64,000 nt of DNA from positions 16,846-80,845 of the forward strand of contig CAYUXI010000009.1 of the NCBI GenBank assembly GCA_964448855.1, in the 5' to 3' direction. This stretch comes from QAMX01 sp964448855 (lineage in GTDB: Bacteria > Bacillota > Clostridia > Oscillospirales > QAMX01). Made by a program: the position numbers and the translations under genes. The notes beneath the pieces were generated by a model. It had not been told where the DNA came from. It did not search any database and was given only the letters and a program-made list of their open reading frames with translations. The stretch's first letter is position 1. Every line of letters starts with the position of its first letter. Positions 33,018-42,381 of the stretch are shown one piece after another.

Positions 33018-33713
33018 ATGACCTATGAAGATGAAAATACGAATCAGCTGCTGCGGGAACTGCCAAAAATCGCGGAAAATCAGTGGCTTCGGGAACGGAT
33101 GTATGACTTTCTGAAGGTGCTTCAGAAGTACCGGGCAGCGATTCGGGAAATGACAACCAAGCTGGAGGTGCTGGATGACGAATTCAGCGTCCAGCATCAC
33201 CATAACCCCATTCACCACATTGAGAGCCGCCTGAAATCGGCGGAGAGCATCACGGCCAAGCTGAAGAAAAACGGCTTTCCGCTGACGCTCGAATCGTTGC
33301 AGGAAAACCTGACGGACATCGCCGGTGTGCGCGTAATCTGCTGCTATATCGACGATATCTACCGCCTGTCCGATATGCTGCTGCGCCAGACGGATATTGA
33401 GCTGATCGCCAAAAAGGACTACATCCGGGATCCGAAGCCGAACGGCTACCGGAGCCTGCACCTTGTGGTGCGGCTGCCGATTTTTCTGTCGGAAAAGACG
33501 GTCTATGTGCCGGTCGAGGTGCAGATCCGGACAGTCGCCATGGATTTCTGGGCGAGCCTGGAGCATTCGCTGCGCTATAAGCCGCAGGAGGAAATCCCGA
33601 ACGGCATCGATGCAGAGCTGCTGGACTGCTCCGAGCGCGTCGCCGAGCTGGATCGGCAGATGCAGGCAATTTTCCGCCGCATTCAGCAGGCCAGACGCGA
33701 AACAGACGTGTAG
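33018..33713 (+). CDS. relQ: small alarmone synthetase RelQ (GTP pyrophosphokinase family)
   Basis: 231 aa, single RelA/SpoT synthetase domain without HD hydrolase or regulatory domains, as in RelQ/SAS1. Key segments: DIAGVRVICCYIDDIYRLSDML, KDYIRDPKPNGYRSLHLVV, VEVQIRTVAMDFWASLEHSLRYK. Makes (p)ppGpp from GTP/GDP. It ends the lipid operon, 22 nt after plsC, and is followed by a strong terminator; coupling to envelope lipid genes suggests envelope-stress-linked alarmone synthesis (inference). Confidence 0.94.
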   Translation: MTYEDENTNQLLRELPKIAENQWLRERMYDFLKVLQKYRAAIREMTTKLEVLDDEFSVQHHHNPIHHIESRLKSAESITAKLKKNGFPLTLESLQENLTDIAGVRVICCYIDDIYRLSDMLLRQTDIELIAKKDYIRDPKPNGYRSLHLVVRLPIFLSEKTVYVPVEVQIRTVAMDFWASLEHSLRYKPQEEIPNGIDAELLDCSERVAELDRQMQAIFRRIQQARRETDV

Positions 33714-33716
33714 CAA

Positions 33717-33761
33717 AGCGCCCCCGCTGTCGAAGAAACGACAGTGGGGGCGCTGTTTTTT
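33717..33761 (+). terminator. intrinsic terminator after relQ
   Basis: 16-bp stem AGCGCCCCCGCTGTCG with its near-perfect complement (33717-33732, 33739-33754), AAGAAA loop, then GTTTTTT. Confidence 0.95.
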
Positions 33762-33777
33762 GAATGCGTTGGGGCGG

Positions 33778-34617
33778 CTATTCGGCGTTTCTCGAATAGA
33801 ACCAGACGCCGACGGCACCGACGAGGAAGAGAAGAATCCCGGCGGGGATTTCCAGACCACCCGGAACGTGCGGCATACTGCGGAAAATTTCCAGCACGGA
33901 GCCGAGGACGAAGCCGATGATGCAGAAGTAGGTCGGGCCGGGGTAGCGGTTCATGGCTTTTTCCAGCAGCCGCGTTGTCAGCAGCACACCGGCGACCAGA
34001 CCGAGCCCCAACGGGAGCAGGAACATCAGGTCAAAGGTTTTCGGCTGAAGCGCCGTCATGAAGCGGGTGTGCAGGGAGAAGACCGCGAGGATGGAGGAAA
34101 AGCTGATGCCGGGCAGAATCAGCGCAACAGCCAGCGGCAGTCCGAGCAGGAAGAGGATGCAGAAATCCCGGACGCCGTGCCCGTCGATGGCGAACAGGTC
34201 GGACGGGACGAACGCGGTGGCCAGTGCGAGGCCGAAGCCGATCAGCAGAAACAGGACGGAGCGGACGGAGAAGCCGCCGTGCGATTTGCGGACGAGCAGC
34301 GGGAAGCTGCCGGCAATCGCTCCGGCGAACAGGCAGAGCATCGGCACCTCCCAGAGCTCCACCAGCATGAGCAGGAGCTTGGCACAGAAAACAAGGCCGA
34401 TGACGCCACCGAGCGCCACGGAGCCGAGAAAGAGCAGGTTCTTTTTGACGTTTTTGAAGAACGAAGCGACTGCCGCAACGAGCTGATCGTAAATGCCGAG
34501 GATGATGGCGGTGGTGCCGCCGCTGACGCCGGGAATCAGCATCACGGCGCCGATGATCAGGCCGTAAAGGATGTTTTTCAGCAGGGAAAACAGCGATTCT
34601 GAGGTGGAGGGTTTCAT
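33778..34617 (-). CDS. DUF368 membrane protein (PopT-type undecaprenyl phosphate translocase)
   Basis: 279-aa polytopic membrane protein with about eight spans. The N-terminal GAVMLIPGVSGGTTAIILGIYDQL and internal LALILPGISFSSIL-type repeats define DUF368. Members (PopT) recycle undecaprenyl phosphate across the membrane for peptidoglycan and teichoic acid synthesis. The start at 34617 (MKPSTSES) follows GAGAGGA by 9 nt; a longer in-frame start at 34686 lacks support. Monocistronic, convergent with relQ. Confidence 0.9.
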   Translation of the reverse strand: MKPSTSESLFSLLKNILYGLIIGAVMLIPGVSGGTTAIILGIYDQLVAAVASFFKNVKKNLLFLGSVALGGVIGLVFCAKLLLMLVELWEVPMLCLFAGAIAGSFPLLVRKSHGGFSVRSVLFLLIGFGLALATAFVPSDLFAIDGHGVRDFCILFLLGLPLAVALILPGISFSSILAVFSLHTRFMTALQPKTFDLMFLLPLGLGLVAGVLLTTRLLEKAMNRYPGPTYFCIIGFVLGSVLEIFRSMPHVPGGLEIPAGILLFLVGAVGVWFYSRNAE

Positions 34618-34736
34618 GCAAATCAGTCCTCTCTCCGCAGAGCGGAAATTTTGGGATGGGTCGTCATAAAGCGTCCGCGCCGACATATGGTTACCATATG
34701 GGCGTCGCGCCCGGAAAATGAACGGGAGGGAGATGG

Positions 34737-35768
34737 ATGGCGCTGACGCTCGTGGAATTTTTGCAGCTGGCCGTCCGCTGCCCGCCGTTCGGTGCGGCCG
34801 TTTTGCTGGCCGTCTTCATGGTGCTCGTCAACGGCGGGACAGACGCGCCGAATGCGATTGCCGGGTGCATCGCGTCTCACGCGATACGCCCGCGTTCGGC
34901 TATATGGATGGCGGCCGTGTGCAATCTGCTGGGCGCGCTGGCAGCGACGCTGCAGCCGGCCGTTGCGGAAACGGTCGCCGGCCTCGCGGATTTTGGGAGC
35001 GGCTCGACCGCCGTGGCGGGGCTGTGTGCCGGGATGACCGCCGTTGTCGTCTGGTCAGCGGGTGCGTGGCTCCTCGGCATCCCGACCAGCGAAAGCCATG
35101 CACTCATGGCCGGGCTGAGCGGTGCGGCGCTGGCTGTTCACCGCGGAATCGAAGGAATCCGTTGGGCGCCATGGGCAAAGACGCTGATCGGCCTGGCCGT
35201 TTCGACCGTCCCGGCGTTTCTATTGGGCTTCGCAGCCGAGCGGCTGCTGGCGCGGGCGGTGCGATATGCGGACCGGCGCAGAACGGCCGGTGCGTTTCGA
35301 CGGGTGCAGGTTGTGAGCGGTGCGGCGATGGCGTTTGCGCACGGTGTGCAGGACGGGCAGAAGTTCGTCGGCGTCCTGCTGTTGGCCGCCGGGCAGGTGG
35401 CGAGCGTGCGCTGTGCGCCGCTCTGGATGAGCGCGATGGTGGCCGGGCTGATGGCAGTGGGAACGGCCATGGCCGGTCGCCGCGTGATACAGACCGTCGG
35501 TGTCCGGATGGCGCGGCCGGAGCCGTGCGAGGTGGTCGCGGCCGATGCGTCCGCCGCGTTGCTGCTGAGCGGCGCGGCAGCGCTGGGCATCCCGGTCAGC
35601 ACGACACACGGAAAGACAACGGCGCTGATGGGTGCCTCGGCGGGGCGGCGGCTGCGCGCCGTGAACTGGCGCGTCGCCGGGGAGATGGCGTGGGCATGGC
35701 TCCTGACGTTTCCGGGGTGCGGCGCACTCGGATACCTGGCCGCACGGATTTTTTTGAACATGGGGTGA
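34737..35768 (+). CDS. pit: inorganic phosphate transporter, PiT family
   Basis: 343-aa cation/phosphate symporter with about ten spans. Both internal PiT repeats are recognisable: NGGTDAPNAIAGCIAS (usually GxNDxANA) and AFAHGVQDGQK, plus IPTSESHALMAGLSGAAL and IPVSTTHGKTTALMGASA. The N-terminal Asn-Asp motif is Gly-Thr-Asp-Ala-Pro-Asn here. Followed 4 nt later by a DUF47-type regulator gene, the usual partner of Pit. Confidence 0.9.
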   Translation: MALTLVEFLQLAVRCPPFGAAVLLAVFMVLVNGGTDAPNAIAGCIASHAIRPRSAIWMAAVCNLLGALAATLQPAVAETVAGLADFGSGSTAVAGLCAGMTAVVVWSAGAWLLGIPTSESHALMAGLSGAALAVHRGIEGIRWAPWAKTLIGLAVSTVPAFLLGFAAERLLARAVRYADRRRTAGAFRRVQVVSGAAMAFAHGVQDGQKFVGVLLLAAGQVASVRCAPLWMSAMVAGLMAVGTAMAGRRVIQTVGVRMARPEPCEVVAADASAALLLSGAAALGIPVSTTHGKTTALMGASAGRRLRAVNWRVAGEMAWAWLLTFPGCGALGYLAARIFLNMG

Positions 35769-35772
35769 GCAA

Positions 35773-36282
35773 ATGGTCAAACGTCACCGCGATTTTGAAA
35801 GCCTGACGGACGGCGTTCGGCTGGCCGAATGCGCCGTCCGGAGCCCCGAGCGGCTGCGGCAGGAGGCCGGTCAATGGCGGGATGCATTTCTCCGGCGGTT
35901 GGAGCGGGAATTTCTGCCGCCGCTCGATCGCCGCGACCTGTCGGCGCTCGCGGAACGCATTGCGACGGTCTGCCTGTGCCTGGCGGATGCCGTCGAGCTG
36001 CAGCCGGGCGTTCATCCGCTTCCATCGGCGATTGCCGCCTGCACGGATGCACTGCGCGCCGTGACGGAGGCACTGCCGTCCTACCGGCAGCCGGAGCGGT
36101 TTTCACCGCCGGTCACAGCGCTGCGCCGGTGCGCATCAGAGGCGTACCGCACCTTTGGCCGTGCGGCTGCCAATGCCGCCGATCTCCGTTCGCTCGTGAC
36201 ACAGCTCACATGGCAGCGCTGCGCCGCCGCGTTCCGGTCAGCCGCCGAAGCCGCCGTCTGCGCCGCCATCAACGGCGTGTAA
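35773..36282 (+). CDS. DUF47 / PhoU-like Pit accessory protein (diverged)
   Basis: 169 aa, all-helical, Ala/Arg-rich. The segment RRDLSALAERIATVCLCLADAVELQ matches the DUF47 helix that usually reads xALxxxIxxVxDxIEDxA, though the acidic metal-binding residues are partly lost. Length is slightly short of the usual ~205 aa. Its position 4 nt after pit supports the assignment. The spacer 36283-36400 to the convergent parC gene shows no clear terminator. Confidence 0.68.
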   Translation: MVKRHRDFESLTDGVRLAECAVRSPERLRQEAGQWRDAFLRRLEREFLPPLDRRDLSALAERIATVCLCLADAVELQPGVHPLPSAIAACTDALRAVTEALPSYRQPERFSPPVTALRRCASEAYRTFGRAAANAADLRSLVTQLTWQRCAAAFRSAAEAAVCAAINGV

Positions 36283-36400
36283 GCACAGGCGGGAGTTTCG
36301 GCGGTAATCGACAGTTTTCGCCGATATCGGGCGGTATCTGTCGTATTTTCCGGTACTCTGTGCCGTTTTGCAAACGTTTCAAGGTAAACGAATGAACACG

Positions 36401-38626
36401 CTATTCCAGCGTCGTCTGGACGATGCCGTTGTCCTCCGGTTTGAGAATGGCGCCGACAGCCGGCAGCGTACGCGCACGATACCGCGCATGGTTTTGAATC
36501 GTCGTCTGGCTGACTGCGTCGAGACGGACGACGGTCTGCTTGGGCTTCAGGCTCATGACGCGAACACCGGCAGCGTCGCGGGTGGGCTTGGGTGTCAGCT
36601 GCGCCGAGGCAAAAATCAGCGCACGGTCGGCGCTGGAATAGAGCGCCAGCTCCGTGTCCTCCCGGAGGTGCAGCATTCCGACCAGCGGCGCTTTGTCGGA
36701 ATAGGCGTTGATCAGCTTCTTCCGGTTGGTTTTGGTGGCATAGCTTTCAAACAGCACGCGGGCGCATTTCCCATCGGCGTAGGCAAACAGCAGGCTGCCG
36801 CTGTAGTCGCCACCGGCGGCAACAGCCATGCCGAGCACTTCCTCCCCGCTGTCCATACCGAGGTACTGCGGCAGATACTGCCCCAAAGCCCCGGCCTTCG
36901 TCTCCGGCAGCTCCGAGCAGCGCACCTTGTAGACCTGCTGCTGGTTGGTGAAGAAGAGCAGCTCGTCGGTATTGGAGCCGTCCTGCGTGAAAATGAGCGA
37001 ATCGCCCTCCTTGAGGCGGTTTTCGCCGCTCATGCGCAGCGACTGCGGCGTGATTTTTTTGAAATACCCGTCATGCGACAGGAAGTAGTGAACCGGATAA
37101 TCCTCCACCGCGTTGTCCTCATCCGCATCGGCTTCGAGGACGTGGTCGTAGACGATTTTGGTTTTCCGGGGCTGGCCGTATTTGCGGATGACCTCCTTCA
37201 GCTCCGAAACGATGATGGCGCGGAGCTTCTTCCGGCTGGACAGCGTCTCCTCCGCATCGGCAATCGAATGCTCCAGCTCTTCGATTTCGGAGAGCCTTGA
37301 GAGGATGTACGCCTTGTTGATGTTGCGCAGCTTGATTTCCGCGATGAATTCCGCCTGAATCTCGTCAATGCCGAACCCGATCATCAGGTTCGGGACGACG
37401 AGCGCATCCTCCTCGGTGTTGCGGATGATGGCAATGGCCTTGTCGATGTCCAGCAGGATTTTGGACAGGCCGCGTAGGAGGTGCAAACGGTGCTGCATTT
37501 TCTGCAGCCGGAAATACACGGTGCGGCGAATGCATTCGGAGCGCCACGCCGTCCACTCCTCCAAAATTTCGCGGACACCGAGCACACGCGGCGTCCCGGC
37601 AATCAGGACGTTGAAATTGCAGGAAAAGCTGTCGCAGAGCGGCGTCATTTTCATGAGGCGCGCCATCAGCTTGTCCGGGTCGGCGCCGCGCTTCAGGTCG
37701 ATCGTCAGCTTCAGCCCCTGCTTGTCGGTTTCGTCGCGCATATCGGCGATTTCGCGGATTTTGCCCGCCTTGATCAGCTCTGCCACCTTGTCGATGATCG
37801 CTTCAATGGTGGTCGTGTAGGGGATTTCGGTGATCTCGATGCAGTTGTGTCCGGCATCATACGACCAGACGGCGCGCACGCGCACACTGCCGCGGCCGGA
37901 GCGGTAAATGTCGCTGAGGGCGTTGCGGTCATACAGCAGTTCGCCGCCGGACGGGAAGTCGGGCGCTTTCAGCGTTTCCAGCAGGTCTGCGTCGGGGTTT
38001 TTGATCAGCGCAATGGCGGTCTCGCAGACCTCCGTCAGATTGAAGCTGCAAATGTTGCTGGCCATCCCGGCGGCAATGCCCAGGTTGGCGCTGACGAGGA
38101 TGTTGGGGAAGGTCGTGGGGAGCAGCGCCGGTTCCTTCAGCGTGTTGTCGTAGTTGTCCACAAAATCCACGGCGTCCGCGTCGATGTTCTGGAACAGCTC
38201 CGCGCAGATGGATTCGAGGCGAACCTCCGTATAGCGGGCGGCGGCGTATGCCATATCGCGGGAATAGGCCTTGCCGAAATTGCCCTTCGAATCGACAAAC
38301 GGGTGCAGCAGCGCTTCACAGCCGCGGCTGAGGCGAACGAGCGTCTCATAAATGGCGGCGTCGCCGTGCGGGTTCAATTTCATGGTGGAGCCGACGACGT
38401 TCGCCGATTTGGTGCGTGCGCCGTTCAGTAGCCCCATTTTGTACATGGTGTAGAGCAGCTTGCGGTGGGACGGCTTGAAGCCGTCAATTTCCGGCAGGGC
38501 GCGGGAAACGATGATGCTCATGGCGTAGGGCATGAAATTCGTTTCAAGTGTCCGGGTAATGGGCATGGGCGTTGCCGGTTTGGGCGGCAGAGACGTCTGC
38601 CGCGTTTCCTTTTTCTTCCTGGCCAT
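36401..38626 (-). CDS. parC: type IIA topoisomerase subunit A (ParC-like)
   Basis: 741 aa. The breakage-reunion domain has the active-site Tyr in AYAAARYTEVRLE, and the N-terminal winged helix has the LPEIDGFKPSHRKLLYTMYKMG segment. Six beta-pinwheel blades follow. No GyrA-box (QRRGGKG) is seen, so topoisomerase IV-type decatenase is likelier than gyrase. Located 62 nt after the B-subunit gene. The sequence is clearly diverged from canonical ParC/GyrA but complete. Confidence 0.87.
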   Translation of the reverse strand: MARKKKETRQTSLPPKPATPMPITRTLETNFMPYAMSIIVSRALPEIDGFKPSHRKLLYTMYKMGLLNGARTKSANVVGSTMKLNPHGDAAIYETLVRLSRGCEALLHPFVDSKGNFGKAYSRDMAYAAARYTEVRLESICAELFQNIDADAVDFVDNYDNTLKEPALLPTTFPNILVSANLGIAAGMASNICSFNLTEVCETAIALIKNPDADLLETLKAPDFPSGGELLYDRNALSDIYRSGRGSVRVRAVWSYDAGHNCIEITEIPYTTTIEAIIDKVAELIKAGKIREIADMRDETDKQGLKLTIDLKRGADPDKLMARLMKMTPLCDSFSCNFNVLIAGTPRVLGVREILEEWTAWRSECIRRTVYFRLQKMQHRLHLLRGLSKILLDIDKAIAIIRNTEEDALVVPNLMIGFGIDEIQAEFIAEIKLRNINKAYILSRLSEIEELEHSIADAEETLSSRKKLRAIIVSELKEVIRKYGQPRKTKIVYDHVLEADADEDNAVEDYPVHYFLSHDGYFKKITPQSLRMSGENRLKEGDSLIFTQDGSNTDELLFFTNQQQVYKVRCSELPETKAGALGQYLPQYLGMDSGEEVLGMAVAAGGDYSGSLLFAYADGKCARVLFESYATKTNRKKLINAYSDKAPLVGMLHLREDTELALYSSADRALIFASAQLTPKPTRDAAGVRVMSLKPKQTVVRLDAVSQTTIQNHARYRARTLPAVGAILKPEDNGIVQTTLE

Positions 38627-38688
38627 CGGGGGTCATTCTCCTTATTCCGAGAAATCCGGATGCTTCCGATCCGGGCAAGCCGCAGACA

Positions 38689-40686
38689 TCAGGAGATGTC
38701 TGCCAGTTCGAGGTATGCAGCGCCGTTTTCGGCGATATAGTCCTTCCGCCCCTGCAAATTGTCGCCGAGCAGCAGGTCGAAAATGATCGAGGTGTGTTCG
38801 CTTTCCTCCGGCGTCACCTGAATCAGGCGGCGCGTCGCGGGCGACATGGTCGTCTCCCACATCATTTCCGGTTCGTTTTCACCGAGACCCTTCGAGCGCT
38901 GAATGGTATACTTCTTTTCGCCGATTTTTTCGAGAATCTCCGCTTTTTCGCGGTCATCATATGCAAAAAACGTCTCGTTTTTGCAGGTGATTTCATAGAG
39001 CGGCGTCTCTGCGATATAGACATAGCCCTCGGTGATCAGCGTCGGCACCAGCCGGTAGAGCATGGTCAGAATCAGGGTGCGGATGTGGAAGCCATCGACG
39101 TCGGCATCGGTGCAGATGATAACCTTGCTCCAGCGCAGAGAGGCCAGATCAAAGGCGCCGAGCTCCTTGGAGCGGGAGGTCAGCTCCACGCCGCAGCCCA
39201 GAACCTTGAGCAGGTTGATGATGATTTCGCTCTTGAAAATCTTGGCGGGCTCCGATTTCAGGCAGTTCAGGATTTTCCCGCGGACGGGCATGATGGCCTG
39301 AAATTCCGCATCGCGTCCGAGCTTACAGGAGCCGAGAGCGGAATCGCCCTCCACGATGTAGAGCTCGCGGCGGTTGACGTCCCGGCTGCGGCAATCGACA
39401 AATTTTTCCACGCGGCTCGTGATGTCCATGTTGCCGGAGAGCTTTTTCCGCGTATTCTGCCGCGCCGCCTCCGCCGATTCGCGAATCTGCTTGTTTCGCA
39501 GCACCTGGTCGGCGATTTTGTCGGCATCCTCCCGATTTTCGATGAAATACACCTCCAGAGCGGAGCGGAGAAAATCGGTCATGGCCTCCTGGATGAACTT
39601 GTTGGTAATCGCCTTTTTCGTCTGGTTTTCGTAGGAGGTGATGGTTGAAAAGGAATTGGCGACCAGAATCAGGCTGTCGGCGATATCGTTGAACGTGATC
39701 TTCGCAGAGCCCTTCGGGTATTTCCCGCTCTGCTTGCAGTATGCGTCAATGGCCGAAACGAACGCGCTTTTCACCGCTTTTTCCGGTGCGCCGCCGTGCT
39801 CCAGCCAGGAGGAATTGTGGAAATACGTGATGGAGGGCGTGCCGCGTGTCATGCAGAAGGCGGCAGACAGGCGCACCTTGTACTCCGGCTTGTCGGCACG
39901 GTCTCTGCCGCGCCGCTCCGACTGGCAGAAGTGAACCGGCGTGATCGAGTCGAACGACGCCAGCTCCTCGACATACCCGGAAATGCCCGTTTCATACAGG
40001 TATTCCGTCGTTTCAAACTTCCCGGTGGATACCTCATTTTTGAGCAGAAACCGAATCCCGGCGTTGACAACGGCCTGTTTTTTCAGCGTATCCACGAAAT
40101 AATCCAACGGAATATCGATATCCGTGAAGACCTCCAGATCCGGCCGCCAGCGGTGGATGGTGCCGTTTTTCTTGCGTCCGGCGGGTTCGCGGATCAGCTG
40201 CCCCTCCGCCTGCGTGACGTTGACGCCCTTCTGAAAATGGAGCGTATACTGATATCCGTCATAGCAGCTGATAACGTCCATGAATTCGGAGGAATACTGC
40301 GTGGCGCAGGAGCCAAGGCCGTTCAGGCCGAGCGAATACTCATAGTTTTCGCCCTCGTTGGTATGATATTTGCCGCCCGCGTACAGCTCGCAGTAGACGA
40401 GATCCCAGTTGTAGCGCTTTTCCACCGGGTTCCAATCCACCGGGCAGCCGCGGCCGCAGTCCTCGACCTCGATGGCGTGATCCAAAAACCGCGTCACGGT
40501 GATCACCTTGCCGTAGCCCTGCCGCGCCTCGTCGATCGAGTTGGAGAGAATTTCAAAAAAGGAATGCTCGCAGCCTTCAATGCCGTCCGAACCGAAAATG
40601 ACGGCAGGACGTTTGCGAACCCGGTCGGGGCCCTTCAGCTGCTTGATGCTTTCGTTCCCGTAGCCTGTGGAGGATTTACCTGCCAT
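38689..40686 (-). CDS. parE: type IIA topoisomerase subunit B, divergent (ParE-like)
   Basis: 665 aa. GHKL ATPase: EILSNSIDEARQGYG replaces the usual VDNSxDEAxAG; the lid is GLNGLGSCATQYSS rather than GGLHGVGxSVVNALS. The QTK loop is ENQTKKAITNKF. TOPRIM carries EGDSALGSCKLGRD (normally EGDSAGGSAKQGRD) and DADVDGFHIRTL, and the C-terminus has QRSKGLGENEPEMMWETTM. All catalytic acids and the QTK Lys are kept. A distinct paralogue group, expected to act with the downstream A subunit. Confidence 0.88.
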   Translation of the reverse strand: MAGKSSTGYGNESIKQLKGPDRVRKRPAVIFGSDGIEGCEHSFFEILSNSIDEARQGYGKVITVTRFLDHAIEVEDCGRGCPVDWNPVEKRYNWDLVYCELYAGGKYHTNEGENYEYSLGLNGLGSCATQYSSEFMDVISCYDGYQYTLHFQKGVNVTQAEGQLIREPAGRKKNGTIHRWRPDLEVFTDIDIPLDYFVDTLKKQAVVNAGIRFLLKNEVSTGKFETTEYLYETGISGYVEELASFDSITPVHFCQSERRGRDRADKPEYKVRLSAAFCMTRGTPSITYFHNSSWLEHGGAPEKAVKSAFVSAIDAYCKQSGKYPKGSAKITFNDIADSLILVANSFSTITSYENQTKKAITNKFIQEAMTDFLRSALEVYFIENREDADKIADQVLRNKQIRESAEAARQNTRKKLSGNMDITSRVEKFVDCRSRDVNRRELYIVEGDSALGSCKLGRDAEFQAIMPVRGKILNCLKSEPAKIFKSEIIINLLKVLGCGVELTSRSKELGAFDLASLRWSKVIICTDADVDGFHIRTLILTMLYRLVPTLITEGYVYIAETPLYEITCKNETFFAYDDREKAEILEKIGEKKYTIQRSKGLGENEPEMMWETTMSPATRRLIQVTPEESEHTSIIFDLLLGDNLQGRKDYIAENGAAYLELADIS

Positions 40687-40802
40687 GAATCAGCTCACCT
40701 TTCAAATCAAATCTGGAAAAAAAATGGGGCCGTGCATGATGCGCAGCCGTGCCGCCCCGAAGCAATCTGCGTGTGCATCAAGAAAATACCTGTGCCGCCG
40801 TG

Positions 40803-40859
40803 TGCATTCATTGAAATGCATATGCAGCCTTCAAATGCCGTGCATTTTACGAATGCACG
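40803..40859. promoter_or_regulatory. cluster of TGCATT/AATGCA inverted repeats upstream of the topoisomerase operon
   Basis: CGTGCATT-TTACG-AATGCACG (40839-40846/40852-40859) and TGCATT-CATTGA-AATGCA (40803-40808/40815-40820) lie side by side, with further TGCAT half-sites at 40774-40779. They sit 115-175 bp upstream of parE, in a region where no convincing sigma-A promoter is seen. Could be operators for a dimeric regulator. Confidence 0.45.
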
Positions 40860-40864
40860 CAACT

Positions 40865-40906
40865 GAAAAACCGGCTCACCGGGCAAATATGTCCGGTGAA
40901 CCGGTT
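40865..40906 (-). terminator. terminator of the recA-recX-rimO-pgsA-cysS operon
   Basis: Stem AACCGG[C/T]TCACCGG with its complement (40869-40882, 40893-40906), followed on the minus strand by TTTTTC. It begins about 20 nt after the cysS stop. Confidence 0.85.
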
Positions 40907-40924
40907 TGTCCGATTTTCACGCCA

Positions 40925-42361
40925 TCAGGAGATGCGAACGATGCGAACGCCGGTCGGCGTATCCTCCAGCAGGATGCCGCGTGCCTTCAGTTCATCGCGG
41001 ATGCGGTCGGCCTCCGCATAGTTTTTGGCCTTTTTCGCCGCCGTGCGGGCAGCCACCTGTGCATGGACATAGTCGGCCAGCTCACCGGTCAGGCCGTCAT
41101 CCGGCTCACTCTGACGGACGCGTTCGGCGGCGGCCAGCAGATCGAGCGACAGCACCTGGTCGAATTCGTCGATCAGTCGGCGCTTGGCACCGTCACTGAC
41201 ATTGGACTTCAGGACATCGTACAGCGCGGTGATGGCCAGCGACGTGTTCAAATCGTGATTCAGCGCATCGACAAAGCGGGCGCGGAGCGCGTTTTCGGCC
41301 TCCGGATCGGCAGTGCCCTCCTCCGTGCCGAGTGCAGCAATGCGCGCCAGGAGCTTTTCATAGGCGGCGGCGGCATTGTCGAGGTTTTCATAGGTAAAGA
41401 GCAGGGATTTGCGATAGTGCGATTGCAGGCAGAAGAAGCGGTAGGCCAGCGGGTCATAGCCCTTCGATTCGAGCAGGGAGACCGTCAGGAATTCCCCGGC
41501 CGACTTGGACATTTTCCCGGAATTGGTGTTCAGATGCAGCACATGGAACCAGTAATGGCACCATTTGTGCCCCAGATAGGCTTCCGACTGGGCAATTTCG
41601 TTGGTGTGATGCGGGAATGCATTGTCGATGCCGCCGCAGTGGATGTCGAGCGAATCGCCGCAGTGCTTCAGGCTGATGGCCGAGCACTCAATGTGCCAGC
41701 CGGGATAGCCGACGCCCCAGGGCGAATCCCACTTCAGCGCCTGATCCTCAAACTTCGACTTGGTGAACCAGAGGACGAAGTCGTTTTTGTTGCGCTTGTT
41801 GCTGTCCTCCTCCACGCCTTCCCGGACGCCGACGGCCAGATCGTCCGCGTCATGGTCGTTGAAGACGTAGTAGCGCTCCAGCTTGGCGGTGTCAAAGTAG
41901 ATGTTGCCGCCGGCCGCATAGGCATAGCCCTTTTCGAGCAGCGTTTCAATCAGATGGATGTATTCGGGGATGCAGCCGGTTGCCGGTTCGACAACGTCCG
42001 GCCGGCGAATCCGGAGCTTGGCACAGTCGGAGAAAAACGCATCCGCATAGTACCGGGCGATTTCCATGACGGACTTGTGCTCCCGGCGGGCACCCTGCAG
42101 CATTTTATCCTCGCCGGTGTCCGCATCTGAGGCCAGATGGCCGACGTCGGTGATGTTCATGACGCGCAGCACGTCATAGCCGGAATAGCGGAGGAATTTG
42201 TCCAGCACATCCTCCATGATGTAGGTGCGAAGGTTGCCGATGTGGGCAAAGTGATAGACCGTCGGCCCGCAGGTGTACATCTGGACGCGGCCGGGCGTGA
42301 CCGGACGGAAGGGCTCACGGGTATGGGTGAGGGAATTGTATAATACAAGTTCGGACGTCAT
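40925..42361 (-). CDS. cysS: cysteinyl-tRNA synthetase
   Basis: 478 aa class I synthetase. HIGH-equivalent HIGN in YHFAHIGNLRTY, zinc ligands CGPTVY (C31), WHIECSAISL and HCGGIDNAFPHHTNE, and KMSKS in SGKMSKSAGEF. Normal length. It sits 20 nt downstream of pgsA and ends the operon with a strong terminator. Confidence 0.97.
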   Translation of the reverse strand: MTSELVLYNSLTHTREPFRPVTPGRVQMYTCGPTVYHFAHIGNLRTYIMEDVLDKFLRYSGYDVLRVMNITDVGHLASDADTGEDKMLQGARREHKSVMEIARYYADAFFSDCAKLRIRRPDVVEPATGCIPEYIHLIETLLEKGYAYAAGGNIYFDTAKLERYYVFNDHDADDLAVGVREGVEEDSNKRNKNDFVLWFTKSKFEDQALKWDSPWGVGYPGWHIECSAISLKHCGDSLDIHCGGIDNAFPHHTNEIAQSEAYLGHKWCHYWFHVLHLNTNSGKMSKSAGEFLTVSLLESKGYDPLAYRFFCLQSHYRKSLLFTYENLDNAAAAYEKLLARIAALGTEEGTADPEAENALRARFVDALNHDLNTSLAITALYDVLKSNVSDGAKRRLIDEFDQVLSLDLLAAAERVRQSEPDDGLTGELADYVHAQVAARTAAKKAKNYAEADRIRDELKARGILLEDTPTGVRIVRIS

Positions 42362-42381
42362 AACGGATTCCTCTTCTGCGC

